Shown here: positions 17,210 to 26,045 of the stretch, piece after piece
How the letters are laid out: the number at the start of each line of letters is the position of its first letter
Numbering within the stretch: position 1 is the first letter of the stretch
NCBI GenBank assembly: GCA_963530615.1
Contig: CAUSDX010000010.1
Span: forward strand, 1 to 54,270
Direction of reading: 5' to 3'
Source of the DNA: JABCPE02 sp963530615
GTDB taxonomy: Bacteria > Bacteroidota > Bacteroidia > Flavobacteriales > Weeksellaceae
Length of the DNA: 54,270 nucleotides
Made by a program: the position numbers and the translations under genes
Notes under the pieces: generated by a model
Told to the model about the DNA's origin: nothing
The model's database searches: none
The model's input: only the letters and a program-made list of their open reading frames with translations

Positions 17210-18118
17210 ATGGAAGAAATTATTGTTTTAGACTCGGTGGATAAGTATTGTAAAGACCATCATCAAGAGGTATTACATCCATTAGTAAGTGTAATAGATT
17301 TTTCTAAAATACCATATAGAAAAAAAGGGAAATTTAAGGTTAATATAGGATTGTATTGTATTTTTTTGAAGGAAGTGAAGTGTGGAGATGTGAGATATGG
17401 AAAACACACTTACGATTATCAAGAGGGGACATTGATGTTTTTAGCACCAGGACAGTCAGTAGAGGTTTCTATCGTAAAGGAGTATCAGCCGAAAGGTTAT
17501 GGTTTAATATTTCACCCTGATTTTCTATATGGTACATCTTTAGGAAATGCTATTCAAGGATATAGTTTTTTTGGTTATAATTCTTATGAGGCGTTGCACA
17601 TTTCTTTGAAGGAAAAAGCAATGATTTTGGAATGTTTTAATATGATAAATAATGAATTAAAACAGAATATAGATAAACATACAAAGAAATTGGTGAGTTC
17701 TTACATAGAATTATTTTTAAATTATTGTAATCGTTTTTATGATAGACAATTTATTACCAGAGAGAAAGTCAATCAAGGAGTTCTACAGAGGTTTGAAGAT
17801 TATTTAGAGGACTATTATTATTCTGGAAAAGCAAAAAAATATGGAGTACCATCAGTTGCGAATTGTGCGGATAGACTAAATTTATCTACTAATTACTTGG
17901 GAGATTTAATTAGAAAAGAAGCAGGGAAATCTCCTCAAGATTATATTCAGAACAAAGTAATAGGAATAGCAAAAGAGAGAATATTAGTAGATGTACACAA
18001 ATCTATTGCAGAGATTTCTTATGAGTTAGGGTTTAATTATCCACAGCATTTTTCAAGACTTTTTAAGAATAAAATTGGTATGACTCCGAATGAGTACAAG
18101 AAAAATATTGCCAATTAG
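17210..18118 (+). CDS. AraC-family transcriptional regulator
   Basis: The 302-residue protein has an N-terminal cupin-like sensor domain (about residues 30-160, with YDYQEGTLMFLAPGQSVEV) and a C-terminal pair of helix-turn-helix motifs. The first is VANCADRLNLSTNYLGDLIRKEAG, and the second is SIAEISYELGFNYPQHFSRLFK ending in GMTPNEYKK, the AraC signature. The ligand is unknown. Five 21-bp direct repeats lie immediately downstream (18191-18295); 21-bp spacing is the classic separation of AraC half-sites. Autoregulation, or control of a neighbouring transcript, is possible but not shown. Confidence 0.9.
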   Translation: MEEIIVLDSVDKYCKDHHQEVLHPLVSVIDFSKIPYRKKGKFKVNIGLYCIFLKEVKCGDVRYGKHTYDYQEGTLMFLAPGQSVEVSIVKEYQPKGYGLIFHPDFLYGTSLGNAIQGYSFFGYNSYEALHISLKEKAMILECFNMINNELKQNIDKHTKKLVSSYIELFLNYCNRFYDRQFITREKVNQGVLQRFEDYLEDYYYSGKAKKYGVPSVANCADRLNLSTNYLGDLIRKEAGKSPQDYIQNKVIGIAKERILVDVHKSIAEISYELGFNYPQHFSRLFKNKIGMTPNEYKKNIAN

Positions 18119-18190
18119 TTTTAAGATAAAAAAATAGCAGAGTAATTTCTTTGTTGTTTTTTTGAATTATTCTTAAAGAGAAAGCTTTTT

Positions 18191-18295
18191 ACTACTCGGT
18201 TATGTAAAAATACTATTTAGTTATGTTCATTTTCTACTCAGTTTTGTATTTTTTACTCTTGGTTATGTTTATTTGTAGCTCGGTATTCTTATTTT
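18191..18295. repeat. Five tandem 21-bp direct repeats (phased array)
   Basis: Units start at 18191, 18212, 18233, 18254 and 18275, each exactly 21 bp long. The shared core is CTACTCGGTTATGT, seen as CTACTCGGTTATGT, CTATTTAGTTATGT, CTACTCAGTTTTGT, ACTCTTGGTTATGT and TAGCTCGGTATTC. Period 21 is two helical turns, so all cores face the same side of the DNA. The array lies between the stop codons of two convergent genes and upstream of a -7-like box at 18304-18311. A multimeric protein-binding array is the simplest reading. Confidence 0.7.
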
Positions 18296-18303
18296 TTTGC
18301 ATT

Positions 18304-18373
18304 TAAGTTTGTTTGATGGACATTTCTGATAAAGAGAAACAGCGGAGAAACTATTCCGCTGTTTTTTGTTTTT
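18304..18373 (+). ncRNA. Candidate short transcript downstream of the 21-bp repeats
   Basis: TAAGTTTG at 18304-18311 is a perfect TAnnTTTG box. About 30 nt later a strong hairpin begins, with AAACAGCGGA (18337-18346) pairing with TCCGCTGTTT (18355-18364) followed by a T-rich tail. Transcription from this box would give an RNA of roughly 55 nt with its own terminator. No -33 TTG is present, so it would need an activator, and the adjacent repeats are a candidate site. The hairpin equally serves as terminator of the AraC-type gene, so the RNA itself is speculative. Confidence 0.3.
18337..18373. terminator. Terminator between the AraC-type gene and sufD
   Basis: A ten-pair stem AAACAGCGGA/TCCGCTGTTT with an 8-nt loop and a T-rich tail on the plus strand. 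On the minus strand the tail is less T-rich but usable. It separates two convergent genes. Confidence 0.75.
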
Positions 18374-19643
18374 ATAATTCTATGTTTACATTTAACTTTT
18401 CTGCAAGAAGTTTAGAAACCTTTAATTTAAGCGGTTCTATATCAATATTCTCCATTGCATCATTGGCAAAAGCATAAAGTAATAGGGCTTGAGCTTCTTT
18501 TTTTGAAATACCTCTAGCTCTTAAATAGAATAGAGCCTCTTCGTTGAGTTGTCCTACGGTACAGCCATGAGAGCATTTCACATCATCAGCAAATATTTCT
18601 AGTTGAGGTTTGGTATCAATACTTGCTCCTTCGCTTAATAAGATATTATTATTTTGCTGGTAAGCATTGGTTTTTTGGGCAATTTTATTCACAAAAACTT
18701 TCCCGTTAAATACCCCATGTGCTTTATCGTTAAATACTCCCTTGTAGTTTTGATAACTCTCACAGTTAGGTTCGTTGTGATGAACAGCTGTATGGTGATC
18801 AACTAATTGCTCCCCACCGATAATTGTGATACCGTTCATAAATGAATTGATATTCTCACCTTTATGAACGAAATCCAAGTTGTTTCTCACTAACTTGCCC
18901 CCGAAAGCAAAGGTATTCACAGTCGCAAGGCTGTCTCTCTCTTGCATGGCAGATGAGTGGTCTATGAGGTAAGTGGTATCGCTGTCATTTTGGAGTTTAT
19001 GCCAATCTGCTTTGGCGTTTTTCCCTACGAAAATCTCGGTTACCGAGTTGGTCAGAACAAAGTTTTCATCAAAATTATGATGGCTTTCAATCACTTCTAT
19101 TTTTGCTCCTTCTTCTACGATGAGGAGGTTTCTCGGATTATAGAAAATATTTTCTTCTTGATTTTCAGAGATGTAGAAAATGTGAATAGGCTTCTCTATC
19201 ACGGTATTTTTCGGAACAAAGAAGAAAAATCCGTTTTCATATAAAGCTGAATTCAAGAAAGTGAAAGCCGTTTGGTTAGGATTGATTTGCCCTAAATATT
19301 TTTTGACCAAATCTTCATTTGTTTTTAGAGCGTTTTCTAAGGTTAAAAATTCCGCATTTTCAATGGAGATTTTAGACAAATCTTTCTGGAATTTACCATT
19401 GACAAAAATGATGAAATCAAAATGCTCTTCTCCTAAATGAAGTTTATCTAGTTGTTCTTTAGTGATATGGAATTTCTCTTTTGGTGAAAAAGAATATTCT
19501 TTATTAATCACTTCAGAGAGGTCTGTATACTTATATTCTTCATTTTTGGTAGTTGGAAATCCTAAAGATAGAAATTGTTCTAATGCTTCCGCTCTATCTC
19601 CCGATAATGAAGATTTTAATGATTCTATTTGTTTGAATAACAT
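18372..19643 (-). CDS. sufD: Fe-S cluster assembly protein SufD
   Basis: This 423-residue beta-helix scaffold subunit partners SufB and SufC. N-terminal FLSLGFPTTKNEEYKYTDLS is the usual SufD opening. The core includes HHNFDENFVLTNSVTEIFVG, NGKVFVNKIAQKTNAYQQNNNILLS, and CSHGCTVGQLNEEALFYLRARGISKKEAQ near the C-terminus, where the conserved Cys and His of the SufB-SufD interface lie. It is the last gene of sufABCD here. No sufS or sufE follows; the AraC-type gene is convergent. Confidence 0.93.
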   Translation of the reverse strand: MLFKQIESLKSSLSGDRAEALEQFLSLGFPTTKNEEYKYTDLSEVINKEYSFSPKEKFHITKEQLDKLHLGEEHFDFIIFVNGKFQKDLSKISIENAEFLTLENALKTNEDLVKKYLGQINPNQTAFTFLNSALYENGFFFFVPKNTVIEKPIHIFYISENQEENIFYNPRNLLIVEEGAKIEVIESHHNFDENFVLTNSVTEIFVGKNAKADWHKLQNDSDTTYLIDHSSAMQERDSLATVNTFAFGGKLVRNNLDFVHKGENINSFMNGITIIGGEQLVDHHTAVHHNEPNCESYQNYKGVFNDKAHGVFNGKVFVNKIAQKTNAYQQNNNILLSEGASIDTKPQLEIFADDVKCSHGCTVGQLNEEALFYLRARGISKKEAQALLLYAFANDAMENIDIEPLKLKVSKLLAEKLNVNIEL

Positions 19644-19700
19644 AAAATTCGTATTTGATTTGAAATTAAAAAAATAAAGTTTTCTGATTTTCTCCTCTTA

Positions 19701-20441
19701 TCAGAGCAACCAGTCATAACCTTTTTCTTCCAATTCAAGAGCAAGAGTTCTATCCCCTGTTTTTATGATTTTACCATCTGCCAAAACATGGACGAAATCA
19801 GGCTGTATATAGTTTAATAATCTTTGATAGTGGGTGATTAAAAGCACTGCATTTCCTTCGTTTTTGAAGGCATTAACTCCTTCAGAAACGATTCTTAAAG
19901 CATCAATATCAAGTCCAGAATCTGTTTCATCTAAAATTGCTAATTTAGGATTTAGCATGAGCATTTGAAAAATTTCATTTCTTTTCTTTTCTCCTCCAGA
20001 AAATCCTTCATTAAGAGAGCGAGAAAGAAAATCTTTTTTAATACCTAAAAGTTCAGATTTTTCTTTAATAAGAGCCATCATATCTTTGGTAGGCATTTCT
20101 TCTAATCCATTAGCTTTTCTTGTTTCGTTGATTGCTGTTCTGATAAAGTTCGTTACAGAAACCCCTGGGATTTCTACTGGATATTGGAAAGACATGAAAA
20201 TTCCTTTTTGAGCTCTTTCTTCTGGAGCATCTTCTACGATATCTTCTCCTTCGAAAAGAATTTCTCCTTCGGTAATTTCATAATCCTCTCTTCCTGCGAT
20301 TACAGATGAAAGGGTAGATTTTCCAGCTCCGTTCGGTCCCATAATGGCATGAACCTCACCTGGTTTTATCTCTAAATTAATTCCTTTTAAGATTTCAGCT
20401 CCATCTTCTATACGAGCATGTAAATTATTTATTTGTAGCAT
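19701..20441 (-). CDS. sufC: Fe-S cluster assembly ATPase SufC
   Basis: This 246-residue soluble ABC ATPase drives conformational change of the SufBCD scaffold. Walker A GPNGAGKST is at residues 35-43. The signature SGGEKKRNEIFQMLMLNP and the Walker B AILDETDSGLDIDAL are SufC-specific variants (KKRNE and a Ser-Gly pair in the D-loop). The protein has no membrane partner. It sits 46 bp downstream of sufB and 57 bp upstream of sufD. Confidence 0.96.
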   Translation of the reverse strand: MLQINNLHARIEDGAEILKGINLEIKPGEVHAIMGPNGAGKSTLSSVIAGREDYEITEGEILFEGEDIVEDAPEERAQKGIFMSFQYPVEIPGVSVTNFIRTAINETRKANGLEEMPTKDMMALIKEKSELLGIKKDFLSRSLNEGFSGGEKKRNEIFQMLMLNPKLAILDETDSGLDIDALRIVSEGVNAFKNEGNAVLLITHYQRLLNYIQPDFVHVLADGKIIKTGDRTLALELEEKGYDWLL

Positions 20442-20487
20442 TGTTTATTATTTTTTTTGATAAAGTTTGATTTTTAGAAAAATTTGA

Positions 20488-21936
20488 TTATCCGACACTT
20501 CCCTCTAACGAAATTTCCAATAACTTTTGAGCTTCTACGGCAAATTCCATTGGTAATTTATTGAGAACTTCTTTGCTGAATCCGTTTACAATTAGTGCAA
20601 TGGCTTTCTCAGTGTCAATCCCTCTTTGGTTGCAATAGAATATTTGGTCTTCTCCAATTTTAGAAGTCGTTGCCTCATGTTCTAATTGAGCAGTAGGGTC
20701 TTTAATCTCAATATAAGGGAAAGTGTGAGCTCCGCATTCATTTCCCATAAGTAAAGAGTCACATTGTGAGAAATTTCTCGCTCCTTTTGCTGTTGGAAGC
20801 ACTTTTACCAGACCTCGGTAGGAGTTGTTAGACTTCCCTGCTGAAATACCTTTGGAAATAATGGTAGATTTAGTGTTTTTACCGATATGAATCATCTTTG
20901 TTCCTGTATCTGCATACTGATGTTTGTTGGTTACAGCGATAGAATAAAATTCTCCGATGGAGTTATCTCCTTTCAATACACAAGAAGGATATTTCCAAGT
21001 TACGGCAGAGCCAGTCTCAACTTGTGTCCAAGAGATTTTAGCATTTTTTTCGCAAAGTCCTCTTTTTGTTACAAAGTTGAAAACTCCCCCGTTTCCTTTT
21101 TCATCACCAGGATACCAATTTTGAACGGTTGAGTATTTAATTTCTGCATTATCAAGGGCGATGAGTTCTACCACTGCGGCATGAAGTTGGTTTTCATCTC
21201 TTGATGGAGCGGTACAACCTTCTAAATAAGATACATAAGCACCTTCGTCAGCAATGACTAAAGTTCTCTCAAATTGTCCTGTTCCAGCTTGATTAATACG
21301 GAAATAGGTAGAAAGTTCCATAGGGCATTTTACACCTTTTGGAATGTAACAAAAGGATCCATCAGAGAATACAGCAGAGTTTAGAGCTGCATAAAAATTA
21401 TCATTTTGTCTTACAACACTTCCTAAGTATTTTTTTACTAAATCGGGGTGTTTTTGGATTGCTTCTGAGATAGAGCAGAAAATAATCCCTTTTTCTGCCA
21501 AAGTTTCTTGGAAAGTAGTAGTTACCGATACAGAATCCATTACTACATCTACTGCGACACCTGCGAGTTTTTTTTGCTCTTCCAAAGAAATCCCTAATTT
21601 TTCAAAAGTTTTTAGAAGTTCAGGGTCTACTTGGTCGAGGCTTTCCAATTCGGGCTTTCTTTTAGGAGCAGCATAATACTTTATTGCCTGAAAATCAGGT
21701 TTTTCATACTTAATGTTTGCCCAATCAGGCTCTTCCATTGTTTGCCAGATTCGGAATGCTTCCAATCTCCATTCAGTCATCCATTCAGGTTCATTTTTCT
21801 TCTCAGAAATGGCACGAATAATATCCTCGTTTAGTCCAATAGGGAACTCTTCATATTCTATATCTGTATAGAATCCGTGTTCATACTCTTGATTTTCTAA
21901 ATCAACTCTTAAATCATCTTCTGTATATTTGCTCAT
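20488..21936 (-). CDS. sufB: Fe-S cluster assembly protein SufB
   Basis: This 482-residue scaffold subunit is where the nascent Fe-S cluster forms. FNFVTKRGLCEKNAKISWTQ and YPSCVLKGDNSIGEFYS are typical core strands. QCDSLLMGNECGAHTFPY holds Cys392 and Cys401, the latter equivalent to the conserved cluster-site cysteine. EHEATTSKIGEDQIFYCNQRGI follows. The length matches SufB. It is preceded by the sufA-like gene with a 119-bp spacer that shows no clear second promoter. Confidence 0.96.
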   Translation of the reverse strand: MSKYTEDDLRVDLENQEYEHGFYTDIEYEEFPIGLNEDIIRAISEKKNEPEWMTEWRLEAFRIWQTMEEPDWANIKYEKPDFQAIKYYAAPKRKPELESLDQVDPELLKTFEKLGISLEEQKKLAGVAVDVVMDSVSVTTTFQETLAEKGIIFCSISEAIQKHPDLVKKYLGSVVRQNDNFYAALNSAVFSDGSFCYIPKGVKCPMELSTYFRINQAGTGQFERTLVIADEGAYVSYLEGCTAPSRDENQLHAAVVELIALDNAEIKYSTVQNWYPGDEKGNGGVFNFVTKRGLCEKNAKISWTQVETGSAVTWKYPSCVLKGDNSIGEFYSIAVTNKHQYADTGTKMIHIGKNTKSTIISKGISAGKSNNSYRGLVKVLPTAKGARNFSQCDSLLMGNECGAHTFPYIEIKDPTAQLEHEATTSKIGEDQIFYCNQRGIDTEKAIALIVNGFSKEVLNKLPMEFAVEAQKLLEISLEGSVG

Positions 21937-22055
21937 ACGAATAAATCTCTGTCCTGCAAGGAGGAAAAACTGCCAGAGAAAACAGCTTTTAATTATTTCA
22001 TTTTACTTTACTTAATTTTTCTATGTATTTAGAATTAGATTTTTGATAATAAAAT

Positions 22056-22385
22056 TTACAAAGAAAAACTTTCGCCACAGCCACAAGTTCTTTTAGCATT
22101 AGGGTTATTAAAAACAAAGCCTTTGCCATTTAAACCACCTGAATACTCTAAAGTAGTACCTACCAAATAGAGAAAGGATTTTTTATCAACGATAATTTTT
22201 ATACCATTATCCTCAAAAACTTGGTCTATATCAGTTTTTTCTTTATCAAATTTCAAGACATATTCTAACCCAGAACAGCCGCCGCTTTTTACGCCCACAC
22301 GGATGTAATCAGTTTCAGGGTTGAAACCATCTTCTTTCATGAGTTGTATTGCTTTTTCTTTTGCAATATCAGAAACTTTTATCAT
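22056..22385 (-). CDS. sufA: Fe-S assembly A-type carrier (SufA/IscA family)
   Basis: This 109-residue A-type carrier accepts clusters from SufBCD and passes them to apo-proteins. The three invariant cysteines are present: Cys37 in KSGGCSGLEY, and Cys101 and Cys103 in TCGCGESF at the C-terminus. Its position at the head of sufBCD supports sufA over ErpA/IscA. The promoter at 22413-22444 has a good match to both Bacteroidota boxes. Confidence 0.92.
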   Translation of the reverse strand: MIKVSDIAKEKAIQLMKEDGFNPETDYIRVGVKSGGCSGLEYVLKFDKEKTDIDQVFEDNGIKIIVDKKSFLYLVGTTLEYSGGLNGKGFVFNNPNAKRTCGCGESFSL

Positions 22386-22412
22386 TTGATTGATCTAAAA
22401 TTGTTAGGACTA

Positions 22413-22444
22413 CAAAATTACAAACAAAATAGATGATGACCAAA
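22413..22444 (-). promoter_or_regulatory. Promoter of the suf operon
   Basis: On the minus strand TTTG (22441-22444) and TAATTTTG (22413-22420) are separated by 20 bp, fitting the -33/-7 consensus. The -7 box ends 27 bp before the sufA start. No iron-sulfur regulator operator is evident. Confidence 0.65.
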
Positions 22445-22549
22445 ATGAGCAATTAGATTATATCTATATCATCTATTAGTTTTGTCTTATTTGATTGAAA
22501 AATACAATAATCGTTTGTGTTTTAGGTTAATTATTTGGAATTAAAAAAG

Positions 22550-22557
22550 TAAATTTG
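22550..22557 (+). promoter_or_regulatory. -7 box of the T9SS surface protein gene
   Basis: TAAATTTG matches TAnnTTTG 17 bp upstream of the start codon. No TTG is found at the expected upstream distance. Confidence 0.45.
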
Positions 22558-22574
22558 TAGATATTTTTAAGATT

Positions 22575-25500
22575 ATGAATAAGATTTTTTTTGTAGTAAT
22601 TTTTTTTGTGCTAAGTTTGAGTGTTAAGGCTCAGTTGGACACTGAGCATTGGTTTGCACCGATGTTTGATAGAAATACAACAGAAGATAGTTATGTATAT
22701 ATGGCACAGCAGAATTTGTTTTTGTCAACAAATGAAACGAGTTCCATTGATGTAGAAATTTATAGTGGAAATAAATTATTGACGACAATAAAGGGTGTGA
22801 GTAAGGGAAGTCCTAGGTATTATTCTGTGCCAAGAGAGTATATTATTTCTACCAACTTTAATGATTTGGGGAGTGATGTAAAAATTAACAAGGGGCTTTA
22901 TTTAAAGGGGACTGGTAAGTTTTTTGCAAATTTGAGATTTTCTACTCGTAACCATGCCGAAATTTTAACCTCTAAAGGTAAGGCAGGGATTGGAACTAAA
23001 TTTTATGCGGTAATGACTCCTGTGAGGTCGTATTCATATCTTACTAATTCTATGGTAGGGATTTTAGCCACAGAAGATAATACGATTGTGAGAATTTCAG
23101 GATATGATAATCGGGTAAAGCTTACAAATATTTTTCCTACACCTCAAAGTATAGAAATTACCCTTAATAAAGGAGAGTCTTATATTATAGAAGGAGGGGG
23201 TAAAGATGCCTCATTGTTTACCGGGACAGGATTAATTGGTGCTAAAATAGAAGCAAGTAAACCAATAAGTGTTGCCAATGGTAATTTTAATGGACAGTAT
23301 GTTCTTGGAGGAGAGGGAACTGATATCATCATGGACCAGTCTGTGCCTGTAGAGCGTTTAGGGGATGAATTTACTATTATCAAAGGAAATGGTGTGATAG
23401 GTGATGATATGGAAGGAGCAATAATAGTAGCTACGGAGAATAATACCCAAATTTATATAAATGATGAAACATCTCCCATTACTACCTTAAATGAAGGAGA
23501 ATATTATATTGTTTCTGATACTAAATTTATCAATAGAGGTAATAATCATTATAATCTTTATGTAAAATCATCTAAAAATATTTATTTATATCAATTATTG
23601 GGAGGGGTTTCCACTTCTACTGCTACAGAAGGGTTTAATTATATTCCACCGTTGAATTGTTTTCTTCCTCACCAAGTAGGAGAGATAGGAGGTATTGATA
23701 CTATGTTTGGATCAGGAACAGATGGATATTATTCATCAGTTCCTACTAAACTAAATTTTATTACTTTAAAAGGAGCAGTAGTAAATGTGGATAGATATCC
23801 TTTGACTCCTGCTAATGGACCTTTTGATATTGCAGGAACATCTGAGTGGGTGAGTTATTCTATCCCAAATGTGACAGGAAATATCAATATTCATTCTACC
23901 AAATCTATTACAGCAGGTATTTCTGCGGGGAGTGGTTATGCAGGATATGGGGGCTATTTTGCTGGATTTTCTACTATAGCTGTAATTAAGAAAACGGGAG
24001 ATTGTATTCCGAATGTTACTTTAGAAGTAGAGGGAGATTATGAAAATTATCAATGGTATAGAAATGGAGTAGAGATTATAGGAGAAAATTCTAAAAATTA
24101 TAAACCTACGGAGGCTGGGATTTATAAAGTTAGGCTACAAAATTCTAATTGTTTCCAAATGACATCGGAAGTTAAGATTCAAAATTGTCAAGTAGAGACT
24201 ACAACAAATGCCAATGTTTGTGGAGCGAAAGTTTTTATTCCTACATTTTCAAAATCTACTCAAGAAATAGATTTATCTACAATAAAAATAATTTCTTCGC
24301 CTAAAAAAGGAAAATTAAATGTTGATATAGCGAATACTGCAAAAATTACCTATACTCCTAATCAAGGAGAGGTAGGAGAGGATTCTTTTTCTTATCAATT
24401 TTGTGGAAAAAGTAAAGATTTCCCTGATTGTGAGAAGGTAACGGTTAACCTAGTTATAGGAGAAATTGGAATACAAAATGCAGCTCTTACTACTTGTAAG
24501 CATAATGGAACAGGAATATTTAATTTAACTAGTGCTGATATTCGTAATATAGAAAACTATCCAGTTACTTATTATTCTACTTATGCTGACGCTAACAAAG
24601 GAGAAAATACCATTCCTAATCCATCGGTGTATTCTTCTTCTGGAGGTAAAGTTTATGCAAAAGCTGTATCTCCCGAAGGGTGTGAAAAGATTGTAGAAAT
24701 TAGTTTGTTGTTTTTTGATGAGCCAAAGGTTAATATCTCAAACTATTCTAGTATTCATTGTGATGCCAATTTTGATGGTAAAATTGATATTAATTTTTCT
24801 GAAATTACAGCATCTATTACAGATAAAAATAATTCTGTAACTTATCATTTATCTCAAATTGATGCAGAGAATGGAAGTAATTCATTACCAAATTTTTGGG
24901 CTTATTATCAAAATACTGATGTTTATGTAAGAGTAGTTTCGGGAAACGGTTGTGTTAGTAACATAGAAAAAATTTCTTTTCAAATTAAAGGAAAATTAGT
25001 GTTAAACTCTCCTAAGATGCCAATAGAACTATGTGATGATGATTTTGATGGGGTCAAAAAGGTTAATTTGGTTGACTATCATTCTTTATTCACATCAAAA
25101 ACAGCGAATGTTACTTATTATGAAAATTTAGCCGATGCTCAAAAGGCAATGAATTCCGTTACCGAAACTTATGCTACTAATGGAAAGACATATTATTTAA
25201 GATTTGAAACAGGGACAGAATGTCCTAGCATTCAGAGTATTACTTTTAGTGTTAAAAAGCCTAAAAAATCAGAAAGTCTTAAGGATATAGCTATTTGCTC
25301 TACAGCTACTGCAGAATTAGATGCAGGAGTAGGTTTTAAGGAGTATCGATGGAGTACTGGTGAGATGACTCAAAAAATAACCGTAGGGGTGGGAGATTAT
25401 TGGGTAGATTTGGTTTCTGACAATGGTTGTGTTTATCGACAAAATATCAAAGTTTCGGCTATAGAAATTCCCAAAATAGAAAGTATTGATATTAAAAAAG

Positions 25501-25952
25501 ATGTGGTTATTATTAAGGTCATAGGTGATGAGGCATCTTATTTGTATTCATTAGATGGGAGTGCTTGGCAGAGTTCTAATATTTTTACAGGTGTAAATAA
25601 TGGAACACATATTGTTGGTGTAAAGTCTATAAAGGGAGAATGTGAACCTGTTTATCAATCTTTTACAAATATTCATTTGGTAAATTTTATTACTCCTAAT
25701 GGGGATGGAGTTAATGATGTAATAGATTATTCAGAATTGAGAACTAAAAGTAATGTTAAATTTCAGATTTATGATCGCTATGGAGCTTTGGTTTTTGAGG
25801 GGAATTCTGTCAATCAATTTATTTGGGATGGGAAGGCAAAAGGTCGTCCACTACCTACAGCATCTTATTGGTATTTAATAGAATGGCAAGAGCCGAATAC
25901 GAATACTTGGATAAAAAAGGCTTCTTGGATTTTACTAAAAAATAGAGATTAA
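22575..25952 (+). CDS. Large T9SS-secreted surface protein, IgGFc-binding-like N-terminus
   Basis: This 1125-residue protein has a signal peptide (residues 1-20, ending VKAQ). The region 60-470 resembles the IgGFc-binding domain found in gliding and adhesin proteins, with VGILATEDNTIVRISG, KGESYIIEGGG, IGAKIEASKPISVANG and DIIMDQSVPVERLG. An Ig-like domain follows at about 475-530 (NYQWYRNGVEIIG), then a cadherin-like segment at about 545-615. Three related modules of roughly 85 residues lie at 640-895, each with TYY/TYH, an ADA or DAE turn and a late GC. The last 90 residues (from about 1036, FITPNGDGVND, YDRYGALVFEG) form a type B T9SS sorting domain, so the protein is exported across the outer membrane and displayed. 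It is probably an adhesin, but no ligand can be inferred. Confidence 0.85.
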   Translation: MNKIFFVVIFFVLSLSVKAQLDTEHWFAPMFDRNTTEDSYVYMAQQNLFLSTNETSSIDVEIYSGNKLLTTIKGVSKGSPRYYSVPREYIISTNFNDLGSDVKINKGLYLKGTGKFFANLRFSTRNHAEILTSKGKAGIGTKFYAVMTPVRSYSYLTNSMVGILATEDNTIVRISGYDNRVKLTNIFPTPQSIEITLNKGESYIIEGGGKDASLFTGTGLIGAKIEASKPISVANGNFNGQYVLGGEGTDIIMDQSVPVERLGDEFTIIKGNGVIGDDMEGAIIVATENNTQIYINDETSPITTLNEGEYYIVSDTKFINRGNNHYNLYVKSSKNIYLYQLLGGVSTSTATEGFNYIPPLNCFLPHQVGEIGGIDTMFGSGTDGYYSSVPTKLNFITLKGAVVNVDRYPLTPANGPFDIAGTSEWVSYSIPNVTGNINIHSTKSITAGISAGSGYAGYGGYFAGFSTIAVIKKTGDCIPNVTLEVEGDYENYQWYRNGVEIIGENSKNYKPTEAGIYKVRLQNSNCFQMTSEVKIQNCQVETTTNANVCGAKVFIPTFSKSTQEIDLSTIKIISSPKKGKLNVDIANTAKITYTPNQGEVGEDSFSYQFCGKSKDFPDCEKVTVNLVIGEIGIQNAALTTCKHNGTGIFNLTSADIRNIENYPVTYYSTYADANKGENTIPNPSVYSSSGGKVYAKAVSPEGCEKIVEISLLFFDEPKVNISNYSSIHCDANFDGKIDINFSEITASITDKNNSVTYHLSQIDAENGSNSLPNFWAYYQNTDVYVRVVSGNGCVSNIEKISFQIKGKLVLNSPKMPIELCDDDFDGVKKVNLVDYHSLFTSKTANVTYYENLADAQKAMNSVTETYATNGKTYYLRFETGTECPSIQSITFSVKKPKKSESLKDIAICSTATAELDAGVGFKEYRWSTGEMTQKITVGVGDYWVDLVSDNGCVYRQNIKVSAIEIPKIESIDIKKDVVIIKVIGDEASYLYSLDGSAWQSSNIFTGVNNGTHIVGVKSIKGECEPVYQSFTNIHLVNFITPNGDGVNDVIDYSELRTKSNVKFQIYDRYGALVFEGNSVNQFIWDGKAKGRPLPTASYWYLIEWQEPNTNTWIKKASWILLKNRD

Positions 25953-25955
25953 ATT

Positions 25956-25992
25956 AAAAAAAAGACATTGAGTAATTCAGTGTCTTTTTTTT
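25956..25992 (+). terminator. Terminator of the surface protein gene
   Basis: GACATTGA pairs with TCAGTGTC (one wobble) inside A8/T8 flanks, giving a long stem with a T tail. Confidence 0.8.
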
Positions 25993-26032
25993 GTGATTTT
26001 TTATAATCGTAAAAAATATATTAAAAATTCAT

Positions 26033-26040
26033 TACTTTTG
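26033..26040 (+). promoter_or_regulatory. -7 box upstream of recJ
   Basis: TACTTTTG matches TAnnTTTG and ends 5 bp before the recJ start codon, so the transcript would be almost leaderless. A -33 match is lacking. Confidence 0.4.
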
Positions 26041-26045
26041 TAGAT

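Noticed and set aside
18191..18295. 21-bp repeats considered as replication iterons
   Set aside because: No replication initiator gene, AT-rich unwinding module or DnaA boxes are recognisable nearby, and the flanks are ordinary chromosomal genes.
18318..18482. Plus-strand ORF starting ATGGACATTTCTGAT that runs into sufD
   Set aside because: Most of it is antisense to sufD codons, and its composition mirrors them; the first part is better explained as a terminator hairpin.
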